This document shows positions 10,001 to 19,046 of a stretch of 58,577 nucleotides of DNA, one piece after another. Position 1 is the stretch's first letter, and every line of letters begins with the position of its first letter. This DNA comes from an uncultured Spirochaetaceae bacterium (lineage in GTDB: Bacteria > Spirochaetota > Spirochaetia > Treponematales > Treponemataceae): positions 1-58,577 of the forward strand of contig CADBSK010000041.1 in assembly GCA_902797305.1 (NCBI GenBank), written 5' to 3'. The notes beneath the pieces were generated by a model that had not been told where the DNA came from, ran no database searches, and saw only the letters and a list, made by a program, of their open reading frames with translations. A program made the position numbers and the translations under genes.

Positions 10001-11563
10001 TTCTGTATTAACTCCACCCTGCTGATCTGCATAAAGCTTTTGTACTGTATCAAGCTGTTCTCTAATTTCTCCGTATGCCTGATTGTATTTTTCTTCAACT
10101 TCAAGAATACGGGAATTGTTCTCTGAATCCACCTGTCCAAGGCGAGTTTTGTAGTCTTCGTGAATCTCGTTAATTCTTTCTTCGTAAGTTGCTTTAATCT
10201 TTGACAACTGACCAGAGTACAACTGTTCAAAGTCTGCAACAGCCTTTTTACAAGCTTCATCAGTATCCGCAATCTTTGCCTTTAATTCGGCAGCACGATT
10301 ATCATTTTTACCGTCTACAGAATTGAGAATTGCTTCATACTTTTCTGTGATAGACTGAAGATGAGCCTTATATTTTTCTGTAAGATTTGCAATGTAGTTT
10401 TTTGCTTTTTCATCAGCATCTGCAATTTTATTCTGAAGATCAAGAATACGATTGTCGCTCTTTGCACCCGTAGCTTCAATCTGCTTATCGTAATTTTCAC
10501 AAAGGGCATTAATTTTTGCCGTATATTTCTGTTCAAACTCACTGACATGATTTTTGCATTTTGTATCAAGGTCCAGAAGATTCTGTTTAATATTATCAAC
10601 CACACCGATAGTTGAATTATTGCATTCTGTTTTTAAGGAAGCAGATTTCTGACTAATTTCAGTCTCTATTTCCTTAACGTTTTCGTTCAATCGAGCTGAA
10701 AGTTCCTGAGTACTTGTTGTTAATCTAGAATCCAAGTCCTTTGTAATTGTAATTATGTCCGATTCAATCTGCTGAGTTTTCTGCTCTACATCTTTTGCAA
10801 TCTGGTTGTATTTTTCTTCAATTTTTGACTTATAGGAATCTGCACGTTCCTGTGCCTGTTTACTTAAATGGGTAAAGGCTTCGTCTTCAAGTTTGTTTGC
10901 CTTAAGAGAAGCTTCTTCGTAAACTGCATTAATTTCCTGTTGGAACGAGTTAAGGGCACTCTGAGCATTCTTTTCGATTGCATCAAGATCCACCTTAATT
11001 TTTTCTCCATGCTTATCATACTCTGAAAGAAGTTTGTTTCCGATTAATTTTAACTGTTCACCGTTTTTATCAGAAAATTCTTTTGAGATCTGGGGAATGC
11101 GCTTTTCTAGAGCATCCATATAGTTTTTCTGCTCTGTAATCTTATTGTTTATTTTATCTACAATTAATGTTTCTTTTTTAAGTTCCTGAAGATTGTGTTC
11201 TACCTTTGCAGTCATATTTACAAGTTCGTTAATTACGACTTCGTAGGACTTTATTTTTTCTTCAATCTGTTTAACAGCTGTAGAATCTCCAGACAAGTTT
11301 TTGGTCATGGTCTGGAATTGTTCAATCTGTTTTTCTAAGCGAGTTACTGCTGCTACAGCCTGCATCTGAGAGGCTTCTAGCTGCGATTTAGATGTAGTTA
11401 TATCTTTCTGTTTACCCTGGAAATAAGCTTCAAAATCGTTCATACGCTTATCTGTAAAGCGCTTAACTTTTTCCATTGTTTGATTATTTTTGTCTAATAA
11501 ATGCAAGCCATAAGAAATACCAGCCGCAATAGCTGCTGAGATTAGTATTGTAATAACAGACAT
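7061..11563 (-). CDS. Giant membrane-anchored coiled-coil protein with C-terminal helix-turn-helix-like motif
   Basis: The protein has 1500 residues. Residues 3-20 form one hydrophobic segment, followed by basic residues, so the long C-terminal body should lie in the cytoplasm. From about 30 to 1440 the sequence is almost unbroken heptad-type coiled coil, rich in Glu, Lys, Gln and Asn, with few prolines or glycines. The last 40 residues differ: basic, with WTNKQIANALKIPEYAVELIL, which looks like a helix-turn-helix. It resembles the spirochete coiled-coil family that NCBI, from memory, calls SpiroCoCo. If continuous, the rod would be about 200 nm long. GGGTGGGG precedes the start. The function is unknown; a scaffold or tether linking the membrane to DNA or cytoplasmic filaments is speculation. 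Confidence 0.85.
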   Translation of the reverse strand: MSVITILISAAIAAGISYGLHLLDKNNQTMEKVKRFTDKRMNDFEAYFQGKQKDITTSKSQLEASQMQAVAAVTRLEKQIEQFQTMTKNLSGDSTAVKQIEEKIKSYEVVINELVNMTAKVEHNLQELKKETLIVDKINNKITEQKNYMDALEKRIPQISKEFSDKNGEQLKLIGNKLLSEYDKHGEKIKVDLDAIEKNAQSALNSFQQEINAVYEEASLKANKLEDEAFTHLSKQAQERADSYKSKIEEKYNQIAKDVEQKTQQIESDIITITKDLDSRLTTSTQELSARLNENVKEIETEISQKSASLKTECNNSTIGVVDNIKQNLLDLDTKCKNHVSEFEQKYTAKINALCENYDKQIEATGAKSDNRILDLQNKIADADEKAKNYIANLTEKYKAHLQSITEKYEAILNSVDGKNDNRAAELKAKIADTDEACKKAVADFEQLYSGQLSKIKATYEERINEIHEDYKTRLGQVDSENNSRILEVEEKYNQAYGEIREQLDTVQKLYADQQGGVNTEITQKIDALGQEYRGQIENLRQELQDSFAQAQQDVQNYDSDLSVRLQEMRQNQEQSLKDIQNEQSLAINQIRETQNQAISEMKDNQTQELTQIKQAQEQTVSSMEQELQQVKSEHQQVVDSLNQAIQSYDSAFQQKLEQVKAEQEQNFTQIKNNMDEHDQNIQNRIDVVKTQLADTLATISRDVNDSVKNAEETVNRVKDECDKAFAKVEEVEPELNEKVKIIEDHIEKFRSESNGKMQDLTSLLEQSAAKIKQACEQQQVMALESLDDQLSDYKKSMEYKLSQLEASGREVDFLEKNLKAAMDEVSNRTLAKFDSFTEEQDKKQKAFAESLKNNNDQLESDLEVLENKIEQLKKTALGNVSEKLQIFEEDFDRDLKVRGEKLNEDLVEWKNNFDTKLSSLTNEYSEDRRDIENSYNEELKAKLAVIIEKNEEHTQRVEKNIEDTQKNVQAQIAEIRTLITNFSSDMNEKVDDVSKKSDEQLNASLDKSKKNFDEQIAKVQTQLLEDLKAFEEGVVNRQETSSSTIDSAIGEFNAWKEKIRHQFEESRVLFKDQLDNLQAQAKNKVEDAESYIQNEYQQFMDTTTHKVKELNTNVQDSVVSYESRSKEILEQLESMYAQMLQETEERVRTQNADASRTLQELRNEVQSISEENKNNQAALVMRMQDDANNMQTQMSELAKELQNIRTQISVYEKAEQMKKALDSKLDLLNDDMSKLENYKAVAAELTGFYNQALRIKEDVEKKVEAFEQDKVRVDNISKRYENMMNTSALIDEKMADLNNTYDDIQQVEVQVKNLQDSLNRVTGSYNKLEQKNETLERIRNDINASFENLQSLETRLQNCQRQSETLPEEIKSVQHNVDEIMKNAPRIGDAAQKLASLDVLLKETKNGIEDIKSERSGIGKTEQRLMALNTEIDNKLNALKAVSDAQNKKSPTQEENFNTPQVREQVHVLKRQSWTNKQIANALKIPEYAVELILETSAY

Positions 11564-11624
11564 TTTAAATCCCCACCCAAAATTCGTTATTTTATTACAT
11601 GAAATTCAATTTAAGTATATCGAT

Positions 11625-12308
11625 TTATTTTAGCACAATCTCTTGCAATTGACGATAGTTAGAAAACGAAATATCCGCTTCTTTTATAGGAAGATTAAAG
11701 AGTTTTCTAAATCCTGAAAGAAGATAAGCACTCTTCATACCAGCACGCTTAGATCCTACTACATCCTTTGAACGAGAGTTTCCCACATATAAAACCTGAG
11801 CTGGTTCCACATTCAACTGTTCTGCCATTTTTATAAAAGAATATGGAGAAGGCTTTAAAGCACCAAGCTGCTCAGTTCCAAGAACAACATCACAATAAGG
11901 TTTTACTCCCCAGACATCACCTTTTTGTTCAGGAGGAAAATCAGATAAAAGCGCAATTTTTAATCCGGCTTCTTTAAACTTTCTAAAAGTTTCAGGAACA
12001 TCCTTAAAGCATTTAATCTTTTTAAAATACTTTTTCATTCCATCATATACGATATTATCAAGACGCTTACGGGCCTCTTCTGGGGATACCTTTAATCTGT
12101 GAGCCATTCGTTCAGCCTGCAAACCAAAAAAATCAGGCACTGCATCCTGACCGTGCATCTTACTTCGAACAATTCCATAATGAAGAAAAAAGATTCCATG
12201 ACTAACATAACGGCAAAGCGCCCGTATATTTAATCGCCAGGGAGCGTACAATGTTCCGTCGATATCAAATGCGACCGCCTTAATTTCACCTAATCCGTCA
12301 ATATTCAC
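11625..12308 (-). CDS. HAD superfamily phosphatase
   Basis: The protein has 227 residues and starts at a GTG preceded by GGAG. Motif I is FDIDGTLYAP (both catalytic Asp residues), motif II is LLSDFPPEQK, the motif III lysine lies in LGALKPSPYSF, and motif IV is YVGNSRSKD. The cap between motifs I and II is helical. These are the features of a small-molecule phosphatase of the phosphoglycolate phosphatase or pyrimidine nucleotidase type; the substrate cannot be read from the sequence. It lies 35 bp after the TonB-like gene and 61 bp before the coiled-coil gene, in the same direction. Confidence 0.85.
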   Translation of the reverse strand: MNIDGLGEIKAVAFDIDGTLYAPWRLNIRALCRYVSHGIFFLHYGIVRSKMHGQDAVPDFFGLQAERMAHRLKVSPEEARKRLDNIVYDGMKKYFKKIKCFKDVPETFRKFKEAGLKIALLSDFPPEQKGDVWGVKPYCDVVLGTEQLGALKPSPYSFIKMAEQLNVEPAQVLYVGNSRSKDVVGSKRAGMKSAYLLSGFRKLFNLPIKEADISFSNYRQLQEIVLK

Positions 12309-12343
12309 ATAATCTCCAAATAAAAAGAATCTAAAAAATTGTT

Positions 12344-13435
12344 CTATCCCTTAATAATACTATACTCAAACCGTGCCTGTCCATCATAATCGGCAGTAGA
12401 AAATCGCCATTTTGAAATTTGCCCGGCAATTTCACTTTTAATTTCCTGAGGAAGAACAGAAGCCGGCTCAAACACAACTGATGAAAGAGGAACATTTCCA
12501 CTTGCCAGAATCTTAAATGTGATTTTTACAGTATGAGAACCATCAATGAGTTTTGCAGCTTCATCAGAAATAAAAATTACAGGCTTTGCTGGATCCAGCA
12601 GCACTCTCGAACTACCGTCTGTTAACTCCATGGCAATTCTTCCGTCATTGTTGCTCACTGTATTAACCTTAGCCGTAGCATTAATTCCATTTGCAGCTAA
12701 AAACGGATCGGAATACTGGACAGTTTTGATGCTTCTTAGAGCATTTTTTGTCGCATTAGAAGCAGTTTGTGTTGTTTGATTAGTTTCCTGTTTCGAGGAT
12801 ACCGGACCATTAGCGCTTGATGCAGTGGCTGCAGATCCAGACAGAGCATTCTGTGCTGATAAAGCCTTTTGACTTGTGTTAGCATTAGAAGATGAATTTG
12901 TTACAGAATTATCATCATCAAAAACAGCATCCCAGTTAACATCCTTTTTTGAAGTATTGTCAAAGGTTTCTGCCATCTGGTCTTCTACGGACTTACCATA
13001 TTTTATTTTTGCCTTTGCAGGTGTGCTTACAGGTTTTTCTGCAGGTTTTGGAGTTGTTTTTGTTGCCTGTGGAGAAGTATTATTCTGTGTTTTTGGTTGT
13101 GCCTTTGGTTCTGCCTTTGCGGATTGCTCTTTTTGAGGTTGAGGTTTGGATTCTGACTTTTGCTCTGGCTCAGCTTTTTCTACTGGAGGCGGAGCTGCTT
13201 CAGATACCCCCTGTTTTTGTTCAATTGGTTTTTCTATGGCAGGCTCCAGCATAATTCGTACAGTCTTGTATTTTTCTTTTTTTTGAAAAGTTGGAGCAAA
13301 ACCTAAAATCAAAAGAAGAACAATCCACAAAACACCTGTAAACAGGATAGAAATTCTAACCGCTTTACGCTGGGTTTCGTCTGCTGCAAATGAGTCGATT
13401 TTTTCGCCTAGATTATTTATTAATTTTGATTCCAT
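12344..13435 (-). CDS. TonB-like energy transducer
   Basis: The protein has 363 residues. A cytoplasmic N-terminus is followed by one membrane segment (about 25-48). A Pro/Lys/Glu/Gln-rich stretch (about 65-145) would span the periplasm, followed by a Ser/Asn/Thr-rich linker. The C-terminal 85 residues (HTVKITFKILASGNVPLSSV, then ISKWRF) match the beta-alpha-beta pattern of the TonB/TolA C-terminal domain. With ExbB and ExbD immediately upstream it should form a proton-motive-force-driven complex that reaches the outer membrane. The YP motif of classical TonB is not evident. Its first codon overlaps the exbD stop by 1 bp. The likely partner is the outer-membrane protein at 14471-16147. Confidence 0.8.
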   Translation of the reverse strand: MESKLINNLGEKIDSFAADETQRKAVRISILFTGVLWIVLLLILGFAPTFQKKEKYKTVRIMLEPAIEKPIEQKQGVSEAAPPPVEKAEPEQKSESKPQPQKEQSAKAEPKAQPKTQNNTSPQATKTTPKPAEKPVSTPAKAKIKYGKSVEDQMAETFDNTSKKDVNWDAVFDDDNSVTNSSSNANTSQKALSAQNALSGSAATASSANGPVSSKQETNQTTQTASNATKNALRSIKTVQYSDPFLAANGINATAKVNTVSNNDGRIAMELTDGSSRVLLDPAKPVIFISDEAAKLIDGSHTVKITFKILASGNVPLSSVVFEPASVLPQEIKSEIAGQISKWRFSTADYDGQARFEYSIIKG

Positions 13436-13848
13436 TATTTTTTATCGGTCGTCCTAAGATTTACAGCCGCATATCCACTCGCCCTGATAATGTCAAAAAG
13501 TTTTACAATAGTTCCATTGGTAACTTTATCATCAGCTTCGATGGTGATTGGATATTCCGCCTTTTTAATCTTTTTTGTATCAAAACTACTTAATTCATCG
13601 CCTAAAGTTTTAAAGGTGACCGGCTTTTCGTTAAACCAGAGGCCACCGTTTTGGTCGGCAGTGATAGTAATTCCAAGGTTAGATGTACTTTCTGCAGTTG
13701 TACTTTCAGGGAGCTTTAAACTGATTCCCGGGAGAACTGCAAATGTTGTAGAAACCAGAAAGAAAATAATCAATTGGAATACAACATCAAGCATTGGAGT
13801 CATATCAACGCTTGCCTGAACAGATCTTCGTCTTGCTTTTAACTTCAT
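13435..13848 (-). CDS. exbD: ExbD/TolR family biopolymer transport protein
   Basis: The protein has 137 residues. It has the canonical ExbD/TolR N-terminus: a short basic cytoplasmic part, then DMTPMLDVVFQLIIFFLV with the membrane Asp needed for proton flow, followed by a periplasmic domain ending in the VKLFDIIRASGYAAVNLRT region. It works with ExbB to convert proton motive force into movement of the TonB-like protein. It overlaps exbB by 1 bp and the TonB-like gene by 1 bp, so the three are translationally linked. Confidence 0.93.
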   Translation of the reverse strand: MKLKARRRSVQASVDMTPMLDVVFQLIIFFLVSTTFAVLPGISLKLPESTTAESTSNLGITITADQNGGLWFNEKPVTFKTLGDELSSFDTKKIKKAEYPITIEADDKVTNGTIVKLFDIIRASGYAAVNLRTTDKK

Positions 13849-14456
13849 TATACTCGTCCTGTAAGCTTAATAACTACATTTGTTACGTTTGATTCCATTT
13901 CTGCAATACGACGATTAACACGGCTTACAAAATAATTAGAGAAAATCAATGCAGGGATAGAAACGATAAGACCTGCTACAGTTGTAACAAGAGCTTCTCC
14001 AATTGCACCAGCAAGTAAAGCAGGATCGCCCATTGTTCCTCCGGCCCCAAGAACGCCAAAGGCTTTAATATTACCAGTTACAGTTCCTAAGAGCCCAAGC
14101 AAAGTAGAAATATTGGCGATTGTTCCAAGAGGTGTCAGAAGGTGTTCAAAACGAGGAACAACAGCACTCATTTCTGCTTCTACAACATCTTTTAAATCCC
14201 GTTCATCCCAGGTTCTGCAGTTAACAGCTTTTTTGATAACCTGAGCACATGGTGTATCTGCTTTAGAACAAGCTTCGATTGCACCTTCATAATTTTTTGA
14301 ATCAAGATTGTTACGAATATCAAACATAAGTTTGATATCCCGCTTTTTAATTACATAAAAATAAAAACAACGCTCAATAATGATAAAAGTTGCAATTACT
14401 CCACAGAGAATAATTGGCAACATTAAAATTCCGCCTGCTTTAAGTGTACTAAACAT
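13848..14456 (-). CDS. exbB: ExbB/TolQ/MotA family proton channel protein
   Basis: The protein has 202 residues. Three membrane segments are visible: about 8-30, then two after the cytoplasmic loop (LLTPLGTIANISTLLGLLGTVTG and the region LVTTVAGLIVSIPALIFSNYF). The GLLGTVTG motif is diagnostic of the family. GGGAGG lies just upstream of the ATG. It forms the stator-like channel with ExbD. The set lies between an outer-membrane barrel gene and the TonB-like gene, so it appears dedicated to this locus. Confidence 0.93.
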   Translation of the reverse strand: MFSTLKAGGILMLPIILCGVIATFIIIERCFYFYVIKKRDIKLMFDIRNNLDSKNYEGAIEACSKADTPCAQVIKKAVNCRTWDERDLKDVVEAEMSAVVPRFEHLLTPLGTIANISTLLGLLGTVTGNIKAFGVLGAGGTMGDPALLAGAIGEALVTTVAGLIVSIPALIFSNYFVSRVNRRIAEMESNVTNVVIKLTGRV

Positions 14457-14470
14457 AATTCCTCCCAGAA

Positions 14471-16147
14471 TTAAAAGAAAAACTTTACGAGAACGGTTGC
14501 ACTACCGCTTCTACTAATATAATTGCCGGCATAAACTCTTTGTGTGCCGGAAACCAATTTTACAACATCATCTGCCGAAATCGCAAGTCTAACGCTTGGT
14601 GTCAATCTATAAAAGAAAGACAAGTCGATTTCAGGAACATAATCAGATCCGCCAAAGCCCATTGCAAAACCAAGATCTCCACCCCAGCGAGCAAGTTTAT
14701 CCTGAAGACTTGCCTTTAATCCAACTGTATGTGGAGAGCTCAAAGAAGGAACATCTATCCAATGTGCCTGCCAGTTTGCAGAAACATTTGCAATTCCTAT
14801 TCGCGCACTAAAATCTACATTTGTATTAACCTGAGTTGTCTCAGTCTTTTCATATGAATAAACACCGTAAGTTAAAGTGCTGTCATACATAGGAACATAA
14901 GTTCCGTTTCCAAATGCTGTTGTTTTAAACTCTCCGTTCAAATCAAGAGTAAAAACATCTTTTATAGGCAAAGTAAAATCTAATTTACCAAACCAGTCAC
15001 TTGTTTCTCCAGGAAGAACATTAAAAGCTGTAAACAAGTACTTTCTTTCAAGTTCGCTGATTTTTGTTTCGCTGGAATCCATACCACCTTTTAATGAAAC
15101 AGAAATTTTACGAGCTGAAATATCCGTCTTAAATGCTAAATCAATTCCTGCATTAAAGGGAACCTGAACAGGATTTTGTCCGATATAATTTCCAACAACA
15201 ATGCCAACGTTTCCGTACAAATGAACAGTTTCGTTACCCCAGCCGATATTATACATAAACTGTCCGCGATTAACAGAATCAGAAGTTTCAAGATCTTTGA
15301 GTAAATCAGACTGTAAAGAATATTCTGCGCTTAAACCGGTTCCAAAACCTTTGTAGTTAAAATCAAATTTAAGGACAGGAGATACATCCAGAAGCATTAC
15401 ATCTTTTGCCCAGCTTTCCGGAGAAACAGAACCTGTTACAGTCTCATAACGCTTGTACCAGCTTCCGTCAAATCCAAACATTAGATTCATTCCGTGAGGA
15501 ATTTTCCAGTTGTAATTTGTATAAAGAGCCAGTTCTTCCTGACTCAAATCACTGATTCCTTCGGCCTGATTTTGAAGACCGTTATCATTGCTTTCGTAGT
15601 TTACTCCAACTACGATTTTATGATTTTTAACGGTAAAAGTCTTTTCTGCGCCAATGTCGGTATTTTTTTCAAAATACCCGTCTGTAACAGCATGAGTTGC
15701 ATAACCGTTGGCACTTTCGTGACCAAAAGTAATCTTAAAAGGATTATTTCCAGACTGGCGGTATACAGAAAAGTTTCCTGTGTAAAATCCCGGATATCCA
15801 CCACCGGCAAGTCCTTCTACATAAACATTTTTAGAAACGGTTTTTCCTCCGATTGCATCGGCTTTTGTAGACTCAGCATCTGACTGTATTGAATCAGGCA
15901 ACTGAGGAATAATTTCGTCATCCATGTCTTTTGCCAGTTCCGGCAAAACAACAGAATAGTCAGGAACAGCACTTTTTCCTACTTTTGGAGCTCCTCCAGA
16001 TATTACAGTAGAAACATCCGGCAGAGAAATTTCTTCTATTACCTCTGTGGATTGAACTTCTGCTTTTGTCTGGGCAAAGATGCTGGTATACGTTCCAAGA
16101 GAAAGCATAACAGCAGTTCCTAATAAAACTTTATTGGACTTTTTCAT
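14471..16147 (-). CDS. Predicted outer-membrane beta-barrel protein of the ExbBD-TonB locus
   Basis: The protein has 558 residues. The signal peptide (about 1-25) ends IFA before QTKAEV. A mature N-terminal stretch of about 85 residues, acidic and poor in secondary structure (IEEISLPDVSTVISGGAPKV), could act as a TonB-contact segment. The rest (about 115-558) alternates polar and hydrophobic residues with aromatic girdles, as in a barrel, and ends in a run of Phe, the usual outer-membrane insertion signal. There is no plug domain of about 150 residues as in classical TonB-dependent receptors. It sits 14 bp before exbB and 16 bp after the TPR gene. The function is not recognised; an energised channel or surface-export barrel is a reasonable hypothesis. 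Confidence 0.75.
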   Translation of the reverse strand: MKKSNKVLLGTAVMLSLGTYTSIFAQTKAEVQSTEVIEEISLPDVSTVISGGAPKVGKSAVPDYSVVLPELAKDMDDEIIPQLPDSIQSDAESTKADAIGGKTVSKNVYVEGLAGGGYPGFYTGNFSVYRQSGNNPFKITFGHESANGYATHAVTDGYFEKNTDIGAEKTFTVKNHKIVVGVNYESNDNGLQNQAEGISDLSQEELALYTNYNWKIPHGMNLMFGFDGSWYKRYETVTGSVSPESWAKDVMLLDVSPVLKFDFNYKGFGTGLSAEYSLQSDLLKDLETSDSVNRGQFMYNIGWGNETVHLYGNVGIVVGNYIGQNPVQVPFNAGIDLAFKTDISARKISVSLKGGMDSSETKISELERKYLFTAFNVLPGETSDWFGKLDFTLPIKDVFTLDLNGEFKTTAFGNGTYVPMYDSTLTYGVYSYEKTETTQVNTNVDFSARIGIANVSANWQAHWIDVPSLSSPHTVGLKASLQDKLARWGGDLGFAMGFGGSDYVPEIDLSFFYRLTPSVRLAISADDVVKLVSGTQRVYAGNYISRSGSATVLVKFFF

Positions 16148-16163
16148 ATTCTCTTCCTTATTT

Positions 16164-19034
16164 TTATCTTATTTTTGCACTTCTGGCATATGAAGTGTTT
16201 GGATATAGTTCTCTTAAATTTTTTGCACATTCGTTGGCATCACCTGTAAGACCACAAGCAACAAAGGCTTCGTAGGCTCCATAGAGAGTTGCAGCAGCCT
16301 GTTCTTCATAGCCCTTATTCATTCTGTAGTACTGAGTTGCTTCAAGGAACATAGAAGCTGCATTCTTATTATTGTCTTTAGAACGATAGGCTTGAGCAAG
16401 TACATCTGCATTCTGTGCCGCATACAAACTTTCCTGGGTAAGATTCTTTTTTTGCAACGGAAGAAGCTGTTCTGCAAGTTTTAAGCCGTCCTGCACAGAA
16501 GAAGAATTTTTAACATATAACAGAACAAGTTCTGTACCAGCTTTTCGTCCCAGAGGAGTATTTAGACCACCTTCTTTTTTGTATTCAGTTTCTTTTGCAA
16601 CTACAGGCTCGTTTTTGCCAGAAGCAAGTTTTTCAAGATCAGATGCTATCTGGGCAATATTGTCGCTTCGAGCCTGGTCGCCATATTTTTCAAGGAGAAG
16701 GCGGGCTAATTTTAAACCTTCGCCATAATTTCCGACTCTACGATGAAGATTCATCAGATTTTTTGTTGCACTATACACATAAGTACTGTCCGGATACTTT
16801 TGAATAAGAGAATTGTATTGCATTATGGCAAACTTTTCATTTGCGGTATGATCGTAACAATCTGCTGTGTAATACATACTTGCAGGAATAAATGTTCCAG
16901 TAGGATACTTTGTGGTGTATTCTTTGAATCGCAAAAGCGCTGTCTTGTAATCGGTTGCAGCGTAGAACATTTCTCCTCGGCGGAACAATGCCTCTTCAGC
17001 AAGAGACTCTCCCGGAAAGAGATCGTAAACCTGTTTATATGTTGTGTCTGCAACTTCGCTCTTAGAAAGTCCTTCATAAATCTGAGCTATCTTAAAAAGA
17101 CTCTTCATCCCAAAAGTGTTTTTAACTTTAGAATATGGAGTTAAAAGACTAATTGCAGAATTAAAATTCTTTTCGTCGCAATGAATATCAGCACATAAAA
17201 GAACACTTTCTTCAAGATTCTGATTATTTGTTCCACTGGTTTTTATAGCATCTTCTGCCATTTTTACAGCATCATCGTATTCTCCAAGTTGAACAGCGCT
17301 TCTAGCGGCAGTCATCTGTGCATTCCACAAAAGTTCGTGATTTTTATAATCAGAAGTAAAACCTGCAAGTTCTGAATAGGCCTGCTTGTTTTTTCCCTGT
17401 CGATACTGAGCGTATCCAAGGTAAAATCTTGCGTAAGAAATAGATTTTTGCTGAGTTTTATCATTTCTGTTTACATTTTTAAGATAATTTGTGAAACTCT
17501 CTTCTGCATAAGGCCAGGAACGGGTATTGAACTGAGCAAGTCCCAGAATGTATTTTGCTTCCGGCAGATTACTTCTGGCACACTGAATCTGACTTTCAGT
17601 ATATCGTCCGCTCAAAATCAAAACCTTTGCGTAATCAAGTCGAGCCTGTTCTGTAAGAGTTCCATTCTTTTCTGCTTTATCAAAAATAGCCGCAGATTCC
17701 TTCATTCTCTGAAGACGGGCAAGACTAAGAGCATATAACTGACTGTTTCCAGCCTCTAAAAGCTGATTTGTTTTTGTATAGTCGCCTGTGCGGTAATTAG
17801 CAATCGCCATATAAAAATCACTAATTTCGTCCTGTGGCTGAACAAGAGAACCATAACGTTTTACATCGTCCCAATGTTCCTGGTAAGCAGCATATTTTGC
17901 AAGAAGTTTGTAGTAATCTGTTACATACTTAGGATTTTCGCTTGCTTTTTGAATCTGCTGTGAAGCTAAAAGCGCATCTTCTGCTCTCCGGGCACTATCT
18001 GCAGTAACATTTTTACCTGCAATCATCTCGGCTCTGTACATCGCAGCATATTCAAAAAGGTCTGGTGTACAATGCTTTTCTGCCTCATCGAAATATGCAA
18101 CAGCTTTTGAATAATCACCCTGGTAAAAGGCATCTGTTCCAAGTCTTGACCAGAATTCTGCCAGTAATTCCGGTTTGTCGCTCAAAGTCTTTTGAGCATC
18201 GGCAAGCACCGCTCCCGGATCAGAACCGACTTCTTTTCTGTGCTGACTTGAAACATTATATGCTTTTTTTAGAGCATTTGCGGCAAGAGTTTTTTCACCA
18301 CTTGCAAGAACCTCACAGTAAAGGTCATAAGCCTTGCGGTACTGCTTTAGGTTTACATATGCATCTCCTGCATACTCAGTAAAAAGATACCATCCGGCCT
18401 GACCGTTGTAAGCAAAGGTTTCTTTTGTAAATTTGTTGTAAAGATTCAGAGTTTTTTTAGCTTTATCAGTATGATTATAAGAATCAACAAGTTTTAAGAA
18501 GCCTTCTGTATAATCGCCTGTATTATAATTGTTTCCTTTTGAAACAACATATTCAAAAAGAGGAACTGCCTTAGAATAATCATTTTTTTTGTAATAAAGT
18601 CTAGCAGCACCTAAAATTGCCTGAGGATAATACTTTCCGCCTTCTTTAGCGTATGTACAATAGTCAAAATATGAAGCTATTGCAGAATCTAAATCTTTTC
18701 GGCTTTCGTAAACCTTTGCCATCCAGTAATTGCAGGCATTTTTTAATGAAGGTTCAATTGAACTGTTCATTGCAGTTGTAAGCACTTCTCCTGCCTGTGC
18801 AAATTGTCCCATATGAACAAGACTCTCCCCTTTCATTACAAGGGAAGAACCAATGTATGCACTTTCTGGAAACTCATTTGAAAGTCTTTCTGCAAACTGA
18901 ACTGTACCAGGGTAAAATCCGCTATTATAAGCGGCCGACAACTCGTTGTAAACAGAAACATCCGTTTCGTACTCTGCTGCTCCAATGCTAAAAGCAAAAG
19001 ATGCAGCACAAACAATTGTAAATAACTTTTTCAT
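16164..19034 (-). CDS. Large exported tetratricopeptide-repeat protein
   Basis: The protein has 956 residues. The signal peptide covers residues 1 to about 19 (MKKLFTIVCAASFAFSIGAA). TPR-type helical hairpins fill the rest, many of the YbgF/BamD subtype with GxYxxAxxxFxxxxxxYP spacing (for example ALLRFKEYTTKYPTGTF and AIMQYNSLIQKYPDSTY). AAGGAT precedes the start. Being periplasmic and next to an outer-membrane barrel plus ExbB/ExbD/TonB, it probably acts as a periplasmic assembly or docking factor. CpoB/YbgF beside TolQRA in proteobacteria is an analogy, not a demonstrated homology. Confidence 0.82.
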   Translation of the reverse strand: MKKLFTIVCAASFAFSIGAAEYETDVSVYNELSAAYNSGFYPGTVQFAERLSNEFPESAYIGSSLVMKGESLVHMGQFAQAGEVLTTAMNSSIEPSLKNACNYWMAKVYESRKDLDSAIASYFDYCTYAKEGGKYYPQAILGAARLYYKKNDYSKAVPLFEYVVSKGNNYNTGDYTEGFLKLVDSYNHTDKAKKTLNLYNKFTKETFAYNGQAGWYLFTEYAGDAYVNLKQYRKAYDLYCEVLASGEKTLAANALKKAYNVSSQHRKEVGSDPGAVLADAQKTLSDKPELLAEFWSRLGTDAFYQGDYSKAVAYFDEAEKHCTPDLFEYAAMYRAEMIAGKNVTADSARRAEDALLASQQIQKASENPKYVTDYYKLLAKYAAYQEHWDDVKRYGSLVQPQDEISDFYMAIANYRTGDYTKTNQLLEAGNSQLYALSLARLQRMKESAAIFDKAEKNGTLTEQARLDYAKVLILSGRYTESQIQCARSNLPEAKYILGLAQFNTRSWPYAEESFTNYLKNVNRNDKTQQKSISYARFYLGYAQYRQGKNKQAYSELAGFTSDYKNHELLWNAQMTAARSAVQLGEYDDAVKMAEDAIKTSGTNNQNLEESVLLCADIHCDEKNFNSAISLLTPYSKVKNTFGMKSLFKIAQIYEGLSKSEVADTTYKQVYDLFPGESLAEEALFRRGEMFYAATDYKTALLRFKEYTTKYPTGTFIPASMYYTADCYDHTANEKFAIMQYNSLIQKYPDSTYVYSATKNLMNLHRRVGNYGEGLKLARLLLEKYGDQARSDNIAQIASDLEKLASGKNEPVVAKETEYKKEGGLNTPLGRKAGTELVLLYVKNSSSVQDGLKLAEQLLPLQKKNLTQESLYAAQNADVLAQAYRSKDNNKNAASMFLEATQYYRMNKGYEEQAAATLYGAYEAFVACGLTGDANECAKNLRELYPNTSYARSAKIR

Positions 19035-19046
19035 ATAAATCCTTAT

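Noticed and set aside
8206..10615. Several open frames on both strands inside the coiled-coil gene
   Set aside because: They are shadows caused by the biased Glu/Lys/Gln codons of the 1500-residue gene; no ribosome-binding sites or recognisable domains.
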